Below, piece by piece: positions 44,610 to 55,582 of a stretch of DNA of 64,000 nt. The notes under the pieces are model-generated. The model saw only the letters and a list, made by a program, of their open reading frames with translations, ran no database searches and was not told the DNA's origin. The DNA is taken from positions 124,001-188,000 of the forward strand of contig CP099418.1 of NCBI GenBank assembly GCA_024114885.1, given 5' to 3'. Each line of letters begins with the position of its first letter. Position 1 is the stretch's first letter. The position numbers were made by a program, and so were the translations under genes. Source of the stretch: Septoria linicola (taxonomy: Eukaryota; Ascomycota; Dothideomycetes; Mycosphaerellales; Mycosphaerellaceae).

Positions 44610-45441
44610 TTTGAGAGTATAAGTTGTATGGAGATTGAGAAGTTGGCGGGAGTAGCGTGACGCGATGTGTGCTTGGTAGAAGAGGCGACAGTTGCACAGA
44701 CTTGAGGACATGCAGGATATGCGATTCTTATCAGCAACTGGAAAGATGAGTGGTTACGCTACTGCTGTGGTAGTGTGGTCTTGGATTCTTTGTTCTGAAA
44801 GTCATGATGTCAGCATGAGCCGTGGTGGCTGGTATAGAGCTTGAGCTGGTGGGAGCTGTGGTTGTTTGGTAGAGAGGGAGCTTGAGCTTCATGCAGGTAC
44901 CGAAGTCTGTTCCCGGCCGGCTTCGAACCTCAAGGTATCGTTAGTGTCAATTAGTGGAGCTAGAAGAAGAACAGTTGCAGTAACTGGACCATGCGAGAGA
45001 TTGTCACATCACGAGTCCACAATCAGATGCACCAAATGGGTATGTAGCTGGAGTCATGTATTCTGATCATCGTGAACGAGGAATGATTAGCACTCAGCTG
45101 AAGCACGCTCTGCCACTTGTGGAGCAGACCAAAAGGTGTCTTGTGAGCAATGCTCACGTCAAAAGCTCATATGCTCGACAGTAGAACGAGAGATAGATGC
45201 GAGGCGCGGTTCTGCGAGAACAATCGACCCACATCGTTATTGCAGCCTTATATAGGCAAGATTTTCTCCCGGCCTCAGTCCATATGGACTATACCTACTC
45301 CGCCAACGCCTGCGCTCGAAGTCAAAGTCCAGCTCCCCTCGACAGCAAGATCTGTGCTTGTCCTGTACCGTTCCATTCCCTCTCCACATCCAATCCAGCT
45401 CAGCTCAGTCCAGTGCAGCTTAACCTCTGCACTTCCTGCAG
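44610..45441. other. intergenic region
   Basis: Upstream of the small gene and downstream of the histidine kinase, both on the minus strand. A few Pro/Ser frames on the plus strand are shadows. Confidence 0.5.
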
Positions 45442-48400
45442 CTAACCATCATCAACAGCAACTGCAGGAGGAGAAGCAAGCCCGATCGCTTCAACTTCAG
45501 CATCACCACCACCCGCAACTGCGTTCCCGACTGCTGCAGCAGCAGTGCTGACCGCAGCAGCATACATCTCCATCTTCTCCACCAACTCATCAACCTTGTA
45601 CGGTTTCGTTGTCACAGCATCCATCCCGCTCTCCAGCGCCGCAATCCCGTGCTCACTTCGGGCGTTAGCTGTGACTGCGATGATTGGAAGCTTCCTTGTA
45701 CTCTGGGCTTGGCCAGTCGGATCGCTACGTCGATATGTGGCTACTGCTGCCGCCTCGAAAGCTCGAATACGTTTCGTGCAGGTGATGCCGTCGCAGATGG
45801 GCATTTCAATGTCCATGAGGATGAGGTCGAACGGGGGTGGATGTATACGTGCCTCTAGTGTTGGCATTGCTGGGGTGAGGAGTAGTGTCGTAGTTGCTGA
45901 TGGGACAGGTTTGCGTTTGATGACGGGCAGTGTCGCTGGTGAGCATGGGGAAGAGGACAGGTTTGATTGTGAGGAGGCGGGCGTGGGTGGTAGGAGCGCC
46001 GGGCGGGAAGGCGGCGCTGCCATTGATGCTTCTGGAGTAGCAGGAAGGGAGGTCATGTTCAAAATCTCGAGTGCTTCCTCGCCATGGTTAGCGCATGTAA
46101 TGTGGTATCCTCGTTTACGGAGTTGGTTCGCTAAGACTTTTTGGTTGATGAAATTATCTTCGACGATGAGTATTCGAAGTTTCGGGGGTTCTTGCTCTGG
46201 TTTTCGAGGCACGCCTTGTCCTTTTAGACTCTGTGACTGCTCCGTGATACAGCTCTTGGCTTCTTGGAGTACTGTCACAGGCTCAGCAGGCGATGGTGAC
46301 TGGAGAGTATTTGTAGTGCGCAGCGTGGTCGGTATCTCGATCTGTTGTAGAGGAATCTTCACTGCTGGGGGCGATGTGCGTTTGCTTTCGATGGAGAAGG
46401 CGAAGGTCGATCCAACTCCAGCTTGAGAGCCCAGCGCGATTCGTCCACCCTGTAGTTCTGTCAGATCTCTGGCAATGAAGAGACCTAAGCCCGAGCCCCC
46501 GTATTTAGATTCTGTTTTGGCTGTTGTACATTAGCAATAATCCATATATCGGGGATAAGCCGCGCTTACGATTCTCTTCAGCGAATCGCTCAAACAGGCT
46601 AGCCATTTCCGTGGCTTCTAACCCTGGCCCAGTGTCTTCTACAGCGACGTTTATGTACACAGACTCCTTGTCTGCATACTGTTCTCCGAAGTCGATAGGC
46701 TGTAGCTGCTGTCGTGGTAGCACACACTGTATGGCAGTGTCTTGACAAGGCATTTTAGTGGAAGCGTTGAGCTTCACAGTTATCTTACGTTCAGCACGAC
46801 CTTTTATGACCTTGATCGCGTTGGTGACCAGGTTCATCAACACTTGTTGAGCTCTCCTTTGGTCCAGCAGTAGCCAGTCGATGTCGAGATCCGGAATTGA
46901 TTGGCCCGACTCAAATCGGAGCTCAATGCCTTCGGCTCTAAGTTCTCCATTAAACACTTTGAGTGCTTGCTGGAACAGCTCAACGGGTTGAGTAGGTTCC
47001 AAGGATATCTCGATCAGGTTTGAGTCGAGCTTGCTTAGAGTCAACACATCGCCCACAATATTTTGAATGTGTTGCGAGCAGTAAGCGATGTTCTGAGCGG
47101 CCTCCAGTACATCATGAGTCCAGTCTTGAGGCTTGTTCTTAGCATTTTCAATGATTTCGTCAGCGCAATGCATCATGGCGCTCAACGGATTCCGTATCTC
47201 GTGACAAATCTGGTCGATGAAGCGTTCCTTCTGTGCCTTGGCGACCACAGCCTCCTTGACACGCTTGCGCAATATGTCCTCGGCGTGCTTGTGTGCAGTA
47301 ATGTCAATGATCCAAGCCATCGTATGCTGCTCTTGGTCGTTCCCTCGATATGCAGATACCAGAACCCATGCTGGAGAAGTGTCAAGCGGTCGTGGAGTCT
47401 CGGATGGGCTTACTGCTGCTCTGTAGGAAGCGGACTTCTTCAAGCGACATTCGAACGTCCAGGAATCATCTCTGAAAGCTCCTGCTTCGAAATATCCTTG
47501 CACCATTGCAGCATCCTCGGGATGCACGTAGCTCATGAAAGACTTCGAGCTCAAGGGCTGAGCCATAACATCGAAATACGCCTTGTTAGCCCACTCAACT
47601 TGATACTCGCGATCTAGTGCTGCTATGCCTGTTGATCAAGTCAGCCTCATATTCCTGCGCCCTGCATGTCATGGTTTCTGTGCAGTCATCACATCAAAAA
47701 ACCCATAGGCCTGGCAGAACTATCACAGACACAATCACTCGCAATACGCAGCCACGTACCTACTGGAGCATAATCTGCGAACCGTTCGTATCGAGCTTCG
47801 TGCATCTCCAGCTGCTTGGTGATCTCCCACAGCTTCTCGCAATCGCAACTCGAGCCGGAGAGGTGAGCATGCAGTCTCACAGCGTTTGTTGCAGTCTGGT
47901 ATGCCGTTCGATCTATCACACCTTTCAAGGTATTGCCAATTTCTCGAACTGCTGACTTGCTTCGTTCTCTCCGTGGAGGCAACTTGTCCTCATCTTCTAC
48001 TGTGACTAGAGCTCCTGACACAGATCCATCATCGGCTAGTATAGGCACAAGCTTCCATGTGTATGCTCGCTCTTCCACAAATCCCAATCGATCCTGTCTG
48101 ACTCTTTGGTTTCGCACCGTCTGTGTAGATCCTGTCGCCAACACTGCATCGTAAAGACTGTCCAACTCTGCACAGTGGTCAGTCAGTTGCGACCTGACTG
48201 CCTGTCCTTGAAGCACGGGATGTCGATTGCTGATCAGTAAGGCGAGAGCTTCATTGTAGACGATGGCGGGGCTCGCAACAAGCGAGCCCCATATCACCGC
48301 GCTGGCAGTCGTGTCTGCCATTGCCAGAAGGACCATCTGTCGCAGGCTCGGCGGCCATGAGGCCATAGACCCCAAGGGCGAAGACTTCCAGTCAACATCA

Positions 48401-48495
48401 TCTCGAGTCGATCGCTGGAAGTCAGATGAGATCTGGTTCTGTGTCCAATCGAAGCGGCGGATCGAGTTGGAACGATTTCTAGTCAAGTTGACCAT
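45442..48495 (-). CDS. hybrid sensor histidine kinase with split receiver domain
   Basis: Exons 48495-47760, 47628-46570 and 46520-45442 give 957 residues. Order: N-terminal GAF/PAS-like region, a PAS domain (LDREYQVEWANKAYF to WIIDITAHK), dimerisation/phosphoacceptor with FIDQICHEIRNPLS (H-box), ATPase with NLVTNAIK (N), VEDTGPGL (G1) and GGSGLGLFI (G2), then a receiver with ILIVEDN, LILMDIEMP (phospho-Asp) and the Lys of TTKPYK. About 75 Ser/Pro/Thr-rich residues are inserted in the receiver between EALEILN and PFDLILMD. A Gly/Ala-rich tail follows. No membrane segment is visible, so it is probably cytosolic, feeding an HPt-type phosphorelay. The ligand is unknown. Confidence 0.93.
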
Positions 48496-49132
48496 TGCCG
48501 GTTCTTGGATTCCTGCTTCAGCTCATGTACAATGCGGATGTTCGACCCTGAAGACTAGAGTATACATAACACGATAGGCTTGCACTGTCAACAAGTACGG
48601 GAACCATACAGATTTACCAGCTGGACCATGTTGCTTGGGTCCCGGACGATCAAATCAAACGGTTGCAATCCTTTGAGGCTGTGTACATCCTGCATGGATA
48701 CATCAGTGCCTGTCCCTTGGATCGGTAACTAATACCTGACCTGCATAGCACAGCTGAGGGGATGGATCGATGCGGAAGCATGCAAGTCACCATCGTGTTC
48801 GCTTTTAGACCAGTAGTCCGCAGCTGACTATCTGCAGGGATCGCGGCCGCCGAACGGGAGATCCAGGTCCAGATTGCCGGCGGTTTGTGTTCACCTTGCG
48901 CGATTGGCGTTTTCTAGATCCGCCAAAATCGCACAGCCACGTCGAGATGAATCTGTAAAGCCACTATTCGAAATGCTCCCCTTCCCTTACATCTATCAAC
49001 CATTAACAACACAACTCACTATAGTCGTCCGGCGACTGCGCTGCCCAACATGCTACATCAAACAAATCTTTCTGCCATTTCAAGACTGAGGTTTTCACGA
49101 CCCAAAATCATATCAATGCGAGACAATCGAGG
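48496..49132. other. intergenic region upstream of the histidine kinase
   Basis: Presumed promoter and 5' UTR of the minus-strand kinase. No gene or recognisable site. Confidence 0.5.
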
Positions 49133-49894
49133 CTAGCTATCACACGGAATGTTCGTGGATAGTGCAGCAGGAAAGATCTCAATGTCATGATACCAGGTCA
49201 CCTGTCCCTGCGGCTCGGGAGTCAAGTTTGGCAACGCCTCGATCGTCTGCTCGCCTTCCCGCTTCAACACAGTGTATTGCGTCCGATAGCTGGACATAAT
49301 ATCAGCACAGTACGCCCAACGCAGCATAGTCAACGAGAGCACAAAGTCCTCTCGTCTGACGCAAACTGTACTTACTATTGCTGTGAGCAATTGCCTGGTG
49401 GCGATGGATAGTATATCTGGATACGTCCGAGCGATTGATAGACTGTCTCAGTCTCGCTGTTGCTGAAGATCGAAGTGGTGTTCGGATAGTGCTTACACGA
49501 ATATTAGATTTCTGCACCAAGATTGTGCCGCGATTGTTCTACACCTACAACGATCCTGCGATTGTCCTTCAGGAAGCCCTCCTTGCAGGCTTGAATCCGC
49601 GCGGCTCCCTGACAGTCCGTGGCAAGAGTGGTCTGTCTGCCATCGGGAGTGAAGTAGTCGGTGTAACCAGTGATCACGGCAGGATCTTCGGCTGCATCTA
49701 TCAAGCTGGAGAATGATCAAGAGTCAGTGTCCACCACACTCTGGACATGTGAGGTGTGGTTTCACGTACGCTTGTAAGAAGGGCTTGAGTTGTGTAGGCA
49801 CATCATTCGTGGGAGCCCAGTCCGCGAAATTGACGGCCAGGGCTATTCGTGGCACAACGGCAGCAATGTAAGCAGCTGAGAGCAAATTGACCAT
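49133..49894 (-). CDS. small secreted protein, four exons
   Basis: Exons 49894-49770, 49705-49549, 49491-49376 and 49289-49133 give 184 residues; all three introns are canonical and one (49548-49492) removes an in-frame stop. The N-terminus MVNLLSAAYIAAVVPRIALA is a signal peptide. The mature part has VNFADWAPTND, FLQALIDAAEDPAVITGYTD, an HYPNTTS motif and GNCSQQYYRTQYTV. The layout resembles secreted proteins of 180-200 residues found in plant-associated Dothideomycetes, with the fold of SnoaL/NTF2-like proteins as one possibility. The function is unknown. Confidence 0.78.
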
Positions 49895-50469
49895 TTGACG
49901 TTACGAGGAGCCTCGGGAGGAGAGTCGTGGGAGGCTTCAATTATTGAGGTACTGAGCTGATAAGACGGGTGCACAAGAAAGAGTAGATGATGGTTCCAGC
50001 GGTCTAGGTGTGCATGCCCACGCCGGACTAACAGCGGAACAGTCAGTAATCATGGCTCGTGGCAAAGTGTTGGTCGTCGATGGCGTCTTGCGCGATCTCT
50101 TGCGAGCTTCGAGTCCTCGAAAATATACCAGGCAATCGAAGCAGATCGGTTAGTTTCAGAGGTGACTGATATTTAAAAGCGACTGGACTCAGATACGGGC
50201 TTGGCCAATCTCGAGAGTATGCCACAAACTTCAAATGTAGCAACGGCAAAGCAGTCTCGCGTAAGATGTCTCGGGGCCCTACGAAGCCAAGGCTCAAATT
50301 ACCGAGCATCCTGGTCACGATAGCAGACTTCACTCTTCATCAGTAGCGTCAGGGAAAAGCACTGACTGGGCAAGGAATAGCACGACTGAGTCGCAATTCA
50401 TACTATTCCTGTTCACCCGCGCTGCTGAGCTCTCCTCTCTCCTGCGGATTACTCAACAGAAGCGCCGTA
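49895..50469. other. intergenic region with a weak short frame
   Basis: A minus-strand frame of 96 codons (50333-50043) exists but has no introns, domain or clear neighbours. I do not consider it supported. Confidence 0.4.
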
Positions 50470-52267
50470 CTAATTTGTAACATCTTCCACCTGCATGGTC
50501 GCTCTCTTCGCCTCCAGATTCTCAGATCTTTCCATCAGCTCCGATGGGGTACTCTTCCAGCTTGTACCCGGCACAAACCAGCTGGTCGAGCTGAACAAGT
50601 AGTTCATCTCCTCCAGCGGACGTCGCGCAGTTTCCGGAAGGAAAGCCCAGAAGAAAATGGCATTCGCGATGTTGCAGATCACAAACAGCAAGAAGTACCT
50701 CCATCCTTGGGACTCGATCGCCGGAGCTGTGATTTGTCCAATCATGGTGTTGAAGGCGAACGACGCCATGACACCGATGGACACACCTTTGGATCTAGTG
50801 CGTGTGTCGAAGACCTCTGAGGGGATAACCCATGACAGCGAACCACATGTGAATGAGAACGAGAACTGGAAGAGCCACCCGAAGCCGATGAAGAGCCAGA
50901 GAAGTGAGTTCTGCGTGCTTGCATCGACGGAGTTGAAGCGTGCAATTACTGCGGCTGTTACGATGAAGCAGCACGAGCAGACCAGATTTCCGATGATCAT
51001 AGGCCAGCGTCGACCAGTCTTGTCAATGAACAGAATCGTGCAGAGCTGTGCAACGATGGAAACTGCATATCCAATTCCCTGATACTTCAAGGCATCATTG
51101 GTGCTGACACCAACTTGTTTGTAGATATCTGGGGCGAAGCACTGAATTGCGGAGACGCCGGTCATCTGGACTGAAGCTTGGATAGCAGTCACGAGGATCA
51201 GGCGCCTCAGACTGGACTTGTTGTTAAAGAGCTCTTTGTAGCCTGAAGCCGCATTTTGTCGTTCGTCTTGAATTTGTTCGGTGATCTGTTGGAACTCTGC
51301 CTGGACATAGGAGTCGCTGGTGTCCCCTCTGGAGTGGAGTCTAGCTAGGGTCGCGAGTGCTTGATCGGTCTTATCGTGGTCCATGAGCCAGCTGCAGTCG
51401 AGTGTCAGTGCTGATAATTGTGCAGACCGCAGAGCAGCTTACCGTGGAGACTCTGGGAAGAGCAGAATTAATAGTGCCAAAATACCTGCCGGGACTACCT
51501 GGACACCAAGCGGAATGCGTCACACATTGTTGTCCAACTCACTCAGGTTACGATTGGTTCCGTATGTGCAGTAGACTGCGGCATCTGTCAGCGACGTCTG
51601 AACCTATATGGATATGATCTAACTCACCTGCCACGATAGCTCCATTGCCAATCATGAACTGCTGTAGGCCAGTCAAGCGTCCACGGGTCGTCGGATGTGT
51701 AATCTCAGCCTGGTAGAGAGGCACGATCATGACCAGAAATCCAACGCCTATACCTGCGATCGCTCGTCCAGAGTAGAGATAGCCGAGGTTCTGAGCGCTA
51801 GTCTGCAGTGCACTTCCCAGAATGAAGATGATGGCTCCGATCATGATGGTAAGTCGTCGACCAAAGTAATCTCCGCTGGGTCCTGCGAAGGCTGCACCGA
51901 AGAATGCTCCGCCGGTAAAGACGGACACCACGGCACCTCTGATGGGATGTGTTCAGTATAGACCTTTCTTCTTCTCAGCTTGCTCGTTTCGGGCTTACAT
52001 CTCATTGGTAGAGGGATCATTGAAGTTGTTACGGAACGCGTCGCTGGCAACTACGCCGCCGATCACACCAAGGTCGTAGCTCGTCTCCATGTCAGTGTTT
52101 TGCACGAGGCGGGGCGGCAATATCGACAACGAGCTCACCCAAAAAGTACCGAGCCTAACGAGGCAAAGGGTCCAACCAGAAGCTGCCACTGTGTTAGTCT
52201 TTATGCATGATGACTGATGTACTCGTCGGAGCATCTGTGTCTATACCTGGTAGAGCTTCGGATTCAT
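50470..52267 (-). pseudogene. MFS sugar transporter with an in-frame stop
   Basis: Six exons: 52267-52247 (21-nt first exon MNPKLYQ), 52182-52139, 52079-51999, 51938-51628, 51575-51443 and 51391-50470. Every splice site is canonical and phases match. The product has sugar-porter marks: FGYDLGVIGGV, GDYFGRR, AGIGVGFLVMIVPLYQAEI, VPAGILALLILLFPESPRW, DKTGRR and PETARRPLEEM, in 12 helices. One defect interrupts it: at 51522-51520 the codon where relatives have Trp (WRIPLG) is TGA. This would truncate the protein near residue 180, in the first half. It could be an allele, a recent pseudogene or a base error. It is divergent from the GH78 gene, which fits joint control and a common substrate. Confidence 0.85.
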
Positions 52268-52918
52268 GATGATCAAGGGCGTGGAGACTGAGCTCTCCCT
52301 CTGTCCAAACTGGGGTTTCAGAAGATGAGCAGAGATTAAACTGATCAGGATATGTCAATTATATGTCGATGCCAAGGTCCTTCGTGATATCGGCAACAGT
52401 ACCCCATGGGCTAGGAATGCACTCCGTGCTGTTCTCCAAACATGGCGTTCTCACGTGTCCTCCCACTAGCTTGATCCATCGTAAACATGCTCGGCTCACG
52501 AGAGCATACTGCCAAGTGAGGATCCCATCGCTCTTAGCCTGGCGGTCTTCGGCTTTGTCAAGCGATGGGTGGTGGAACAAGAATAGGACCAAGCTTCTAT
52601 AGGTTGTTACATAGGCATACTCACACCCGGGGACGTGGGAGTGCAGATTTCAATCTATTGTTCCACGAACCCTCGTCGTCGACCAGATCTCCGATAGCGC
52701 CACAAGAATCAACGTCTCGGTCGAGAGCTTTCCGCATGATGTTGCCAAGGGCTGTCATGCCGCGACTGGTGAGATCTGGTCACTAGTGCTCGGTGAGAGA
52801 TGTACCGATGTGGGAGCAGTACTGAGGAGCTCGTCACGTCAAGCACGATGCACTTCACGAGGAGATTGACGACTGCCATTACCTGCAGTCCGCTTGGGTT
52901 TCCTCCCTCAAAAGGAAG
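52268..52918. promoter_or_regulatory. divergent promoter region, transporter / rhamnosidase
   Basis: 650 bp between the start codons of the minus-strand transporter and the plus-strand GH78 gene. Probably holds control sites for both; I could not single out a specific motif. Confidence 0.45.
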
Positions 52919-55582
52919 ATGATCACACCGAGCAAGCCGCGGTTTGAGCACCACGAAGACGATCCTTTGGGAATCGGCCAGGCTACTCCGAGAATTTCAT
53001 GGAGTTTCAGGGGATCTGCATCTGACTGGCATCAAGAGTCTCATGACCTCGAAATCCAGTACGATGACCAGAAGCCTGAGATCCATTCTTTTGTCACAAA
53101 GGAGCACAACCTGGTCCCCTGGCCATCGAGACCTTTGTGCTCTCGCGAACGGGCGAAGGTCAGAGTACGCGTCAAGGGTGCTGCAGACGAGGGTTTTTCT
53201 GAGTGGTCCAAACGTGCTGTGGTAGGGACTGGGCTCCTCGAGTCAGGAGATTGGCTTTGTGATCTGATTCAGCCGACCCGCGAAATACCACCCGCAGGAC
53301 AACCTCATGTACCTGTTGTCTTTTGTCGCCAGCGCAAGTTGAGAAGTCTGGTTGCATCGGCACGACTATACATCACCGCTCATGGTGTGTATGAGCATCC
53401 TTGAACGGCAAGGCTGTTGGCAACCATGTACTCGCTCCTGGCTGGACCAGCTACGAGCACCGATTGACTTACCAAACACACGATGTGCTATCGCATTTTG
53501 AGTCACATAGTGATCTCACGCTGGAGGTCACTGTGGCTGAAGGGTGGTACTGTGGCAGGTTGGGGTTTCTCGGAGGACGAACAAACATCTATGGCAACTC
53601 TCTTGGATTACTCGCCCAGCTTCACATCGTCTACCAGGACGGCTCCACAGAAGTCCTGTTGACAGATGAGAATTGGACTTGGAAGACTAGCCACATATCG
53701 GCATCTGGCTTATACGATGGCGAAACATGTGATATGAGTATGGAGGAACTGCCAAATTTGCCAGTAAAGTGTCTCCCACGGCCAGCTACATTGTGCTCTA
53801 CTGACGCGCCACCTGTTCGCAGGGTTGACGAGTTGACAGCTCGAGAAGTGTTGCGAACACCAGCTGGAAAGCTTGTCGTAGACTTTGGGCAGAACTTTAC
53901 CGGCAGAAGTCGATTTCGCGTATCGACAACGGAGTCATCTAAGATTGTCATCCAGCATGCTGAGGTACTTGAGCATGGCGAGGTCTCCGTGCGCCCGCTG
54001 CGAGGCGCGAAGGCTACAGATACGCTACACGTTCCTGCCCACACAAGTGTTGGATGGGAGCCACAGTTCACCTTCCATGGCTTTCGATATGTGCAGGTCG
54101 ATGGCTGGCCGGGCGAACTCAACCCCGCTGACTTCACCGGCGTTGTTTTACACACAGATATGCAGCGCACTGGCCACTTTGAGTGCCCGAATTCAATGCT
54201 CAATCAGCTGCATCGAAATATTGTTTGGTTGATGAAGTCCAGTTTCCTTGGGCATACCTACAGACTGTCCTCAACGCGACGAAAGACTGGGCTGGACTGG
54301 TGATATCGCTGTCTTCAGCGACACAGCCAACTTTCTGTACAATACATCGGGGATGCTGTCTTCGTGGCTGGAAGATCTGAGTGCTGAACAGCTTGCAAAT
54401 TATGGCATTGTGCCACTGACAGTCCCCAACGTTGTTCCAAGTCTGGATAAAGATGCACACGCAATCTGGGGTGATGCAGCAATCATGGTGCCTTGGTCTC
54501 TCTGGAGTATCACAGGCGACAGGGATATTCTTCAACGACAATATTCCAGTATGAGAGCCTGGTGGCATGCGATCCCACGCAAAGCGAATGGACTATGGCG
54601 ATACACCTCGGAATGGAAGCTTGGAGATTGGCTTGATCCACTGGCACCTCCTGAGGAACCTGGAAACACTACGACTGATCCAGCCTTCGTCAGCGACGCA
54701 TTTCTCATACCTGTCACTGAGCTGATGAGCCAGATATGTGAGCTGTTGAATGACATGCCCTCGAAGATATTCTATGATCTGGAGGCTGCTCAAATTCGGC
54801 AGAGCTTCACCCGGGAGTACGTCACAGGATCTGGCAGGCTGTCTCCTGACACTCAGACGGCGTATATTTTAGCCTTACACTTCGATCTTCTGGAGTCCGC
54901 TGAGCATAGAGAGCAAGCTGCAAAGCGGCTTCAAGAGCTCATACTACGCGACAGCCGTTTCTGTATTGCTACCGGGTTCGCAGGCACGCCTTATGTCGGT
55001 CATGCATTATCAAAGGCAGGCTTGACAGGCTTTTTCTATCGTATGCTCTTGCATCGTGTCTGTCCAATTTGGCTGTATCCGATTACCATGGGCGCGACAA
55101 CAACTTGGGAACGTTGGGATAGCATGCTTCCAGATGGAAGTATCAATCCTGGTGAGATGACATTTTTTAACCACTATGCTCTAGGTGCTGTCGGCGACTG
55201 GATGCACAAAGTCATACTTGGCATGCGTCCTTTCTCGCCTGGTTGGAGCGAGGTGGCCATTGAGCCTGTGCCCGGAGGCGATTTGAAGTGGGCAAAGGGA
55301 AAGTGTGAAACACTTGCTGGGTCACTTGAAGTGCGGTGGCATATCTCAGAAGCAGATGGAGATAGTCTGTCGATGTTTCACATGGATGTCATTGTGCCGC
55401 CAAACACTGCAGCCGTCATCAGAATGCCTTCTGGCAAGAAAGAGAACGTCTCCTCGGGTCGAAGGTCCTGGAAAGAAGAATATTCGGCACAGGCATGGCC
55501 GCCAATGGCACTATGGCCGCCGAATGCAACCAGGAACGATGAACTTGTGAAGGACTCGTCATCGCCCGTTCCTGCAGCATAA
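52919..55582 (+). pseudogene. alpha-L-rhamnosidase (GH78), two frameshifts
   Basis: Three successive frames make one GH78 protein of about 885 residues: the N-terminal Ig-like/beta domain (FEHHEDDPLGIGQATPRISW, SARLYITAHGVYE), the concanavalin-like part (GWTSYEHRLTYQT, AEGWYCGRLGF, VDFGQNFTGRSRFRV), and the (alpha/alpha)6 catalytic domain with DCPQRDERLGWTGD, which holds the acidic catalytic residues, and TTTWERWDS. A base is missing near 53,395 (E-A-S-L-N-G expected) and one is extra near 54,251 (GGG instead of GG before ATA). No introns explain the shifts. There is no signal peptide, so it was an intracellular enzyme cleaving rhamnose from imported glycosides, consistent with the divergent transporter. 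Confidence 0.88.

Noticed and set aside
46524..46745. Plus-strand frames across the histidine kinase, P450, GH78 and rhomboid genes
   Set aside because: Antisense or out-of-frame shadows of the named genes, without domain content or splice structure.
51520..51522. Reading the TGA in the transporter as removed by a 45-bp intron (GTGAGT...CCAG)
   Set aside because: That splice would also delete the conserved RIPLGVQ segment, so a point nonsense change is the simpler explanation.
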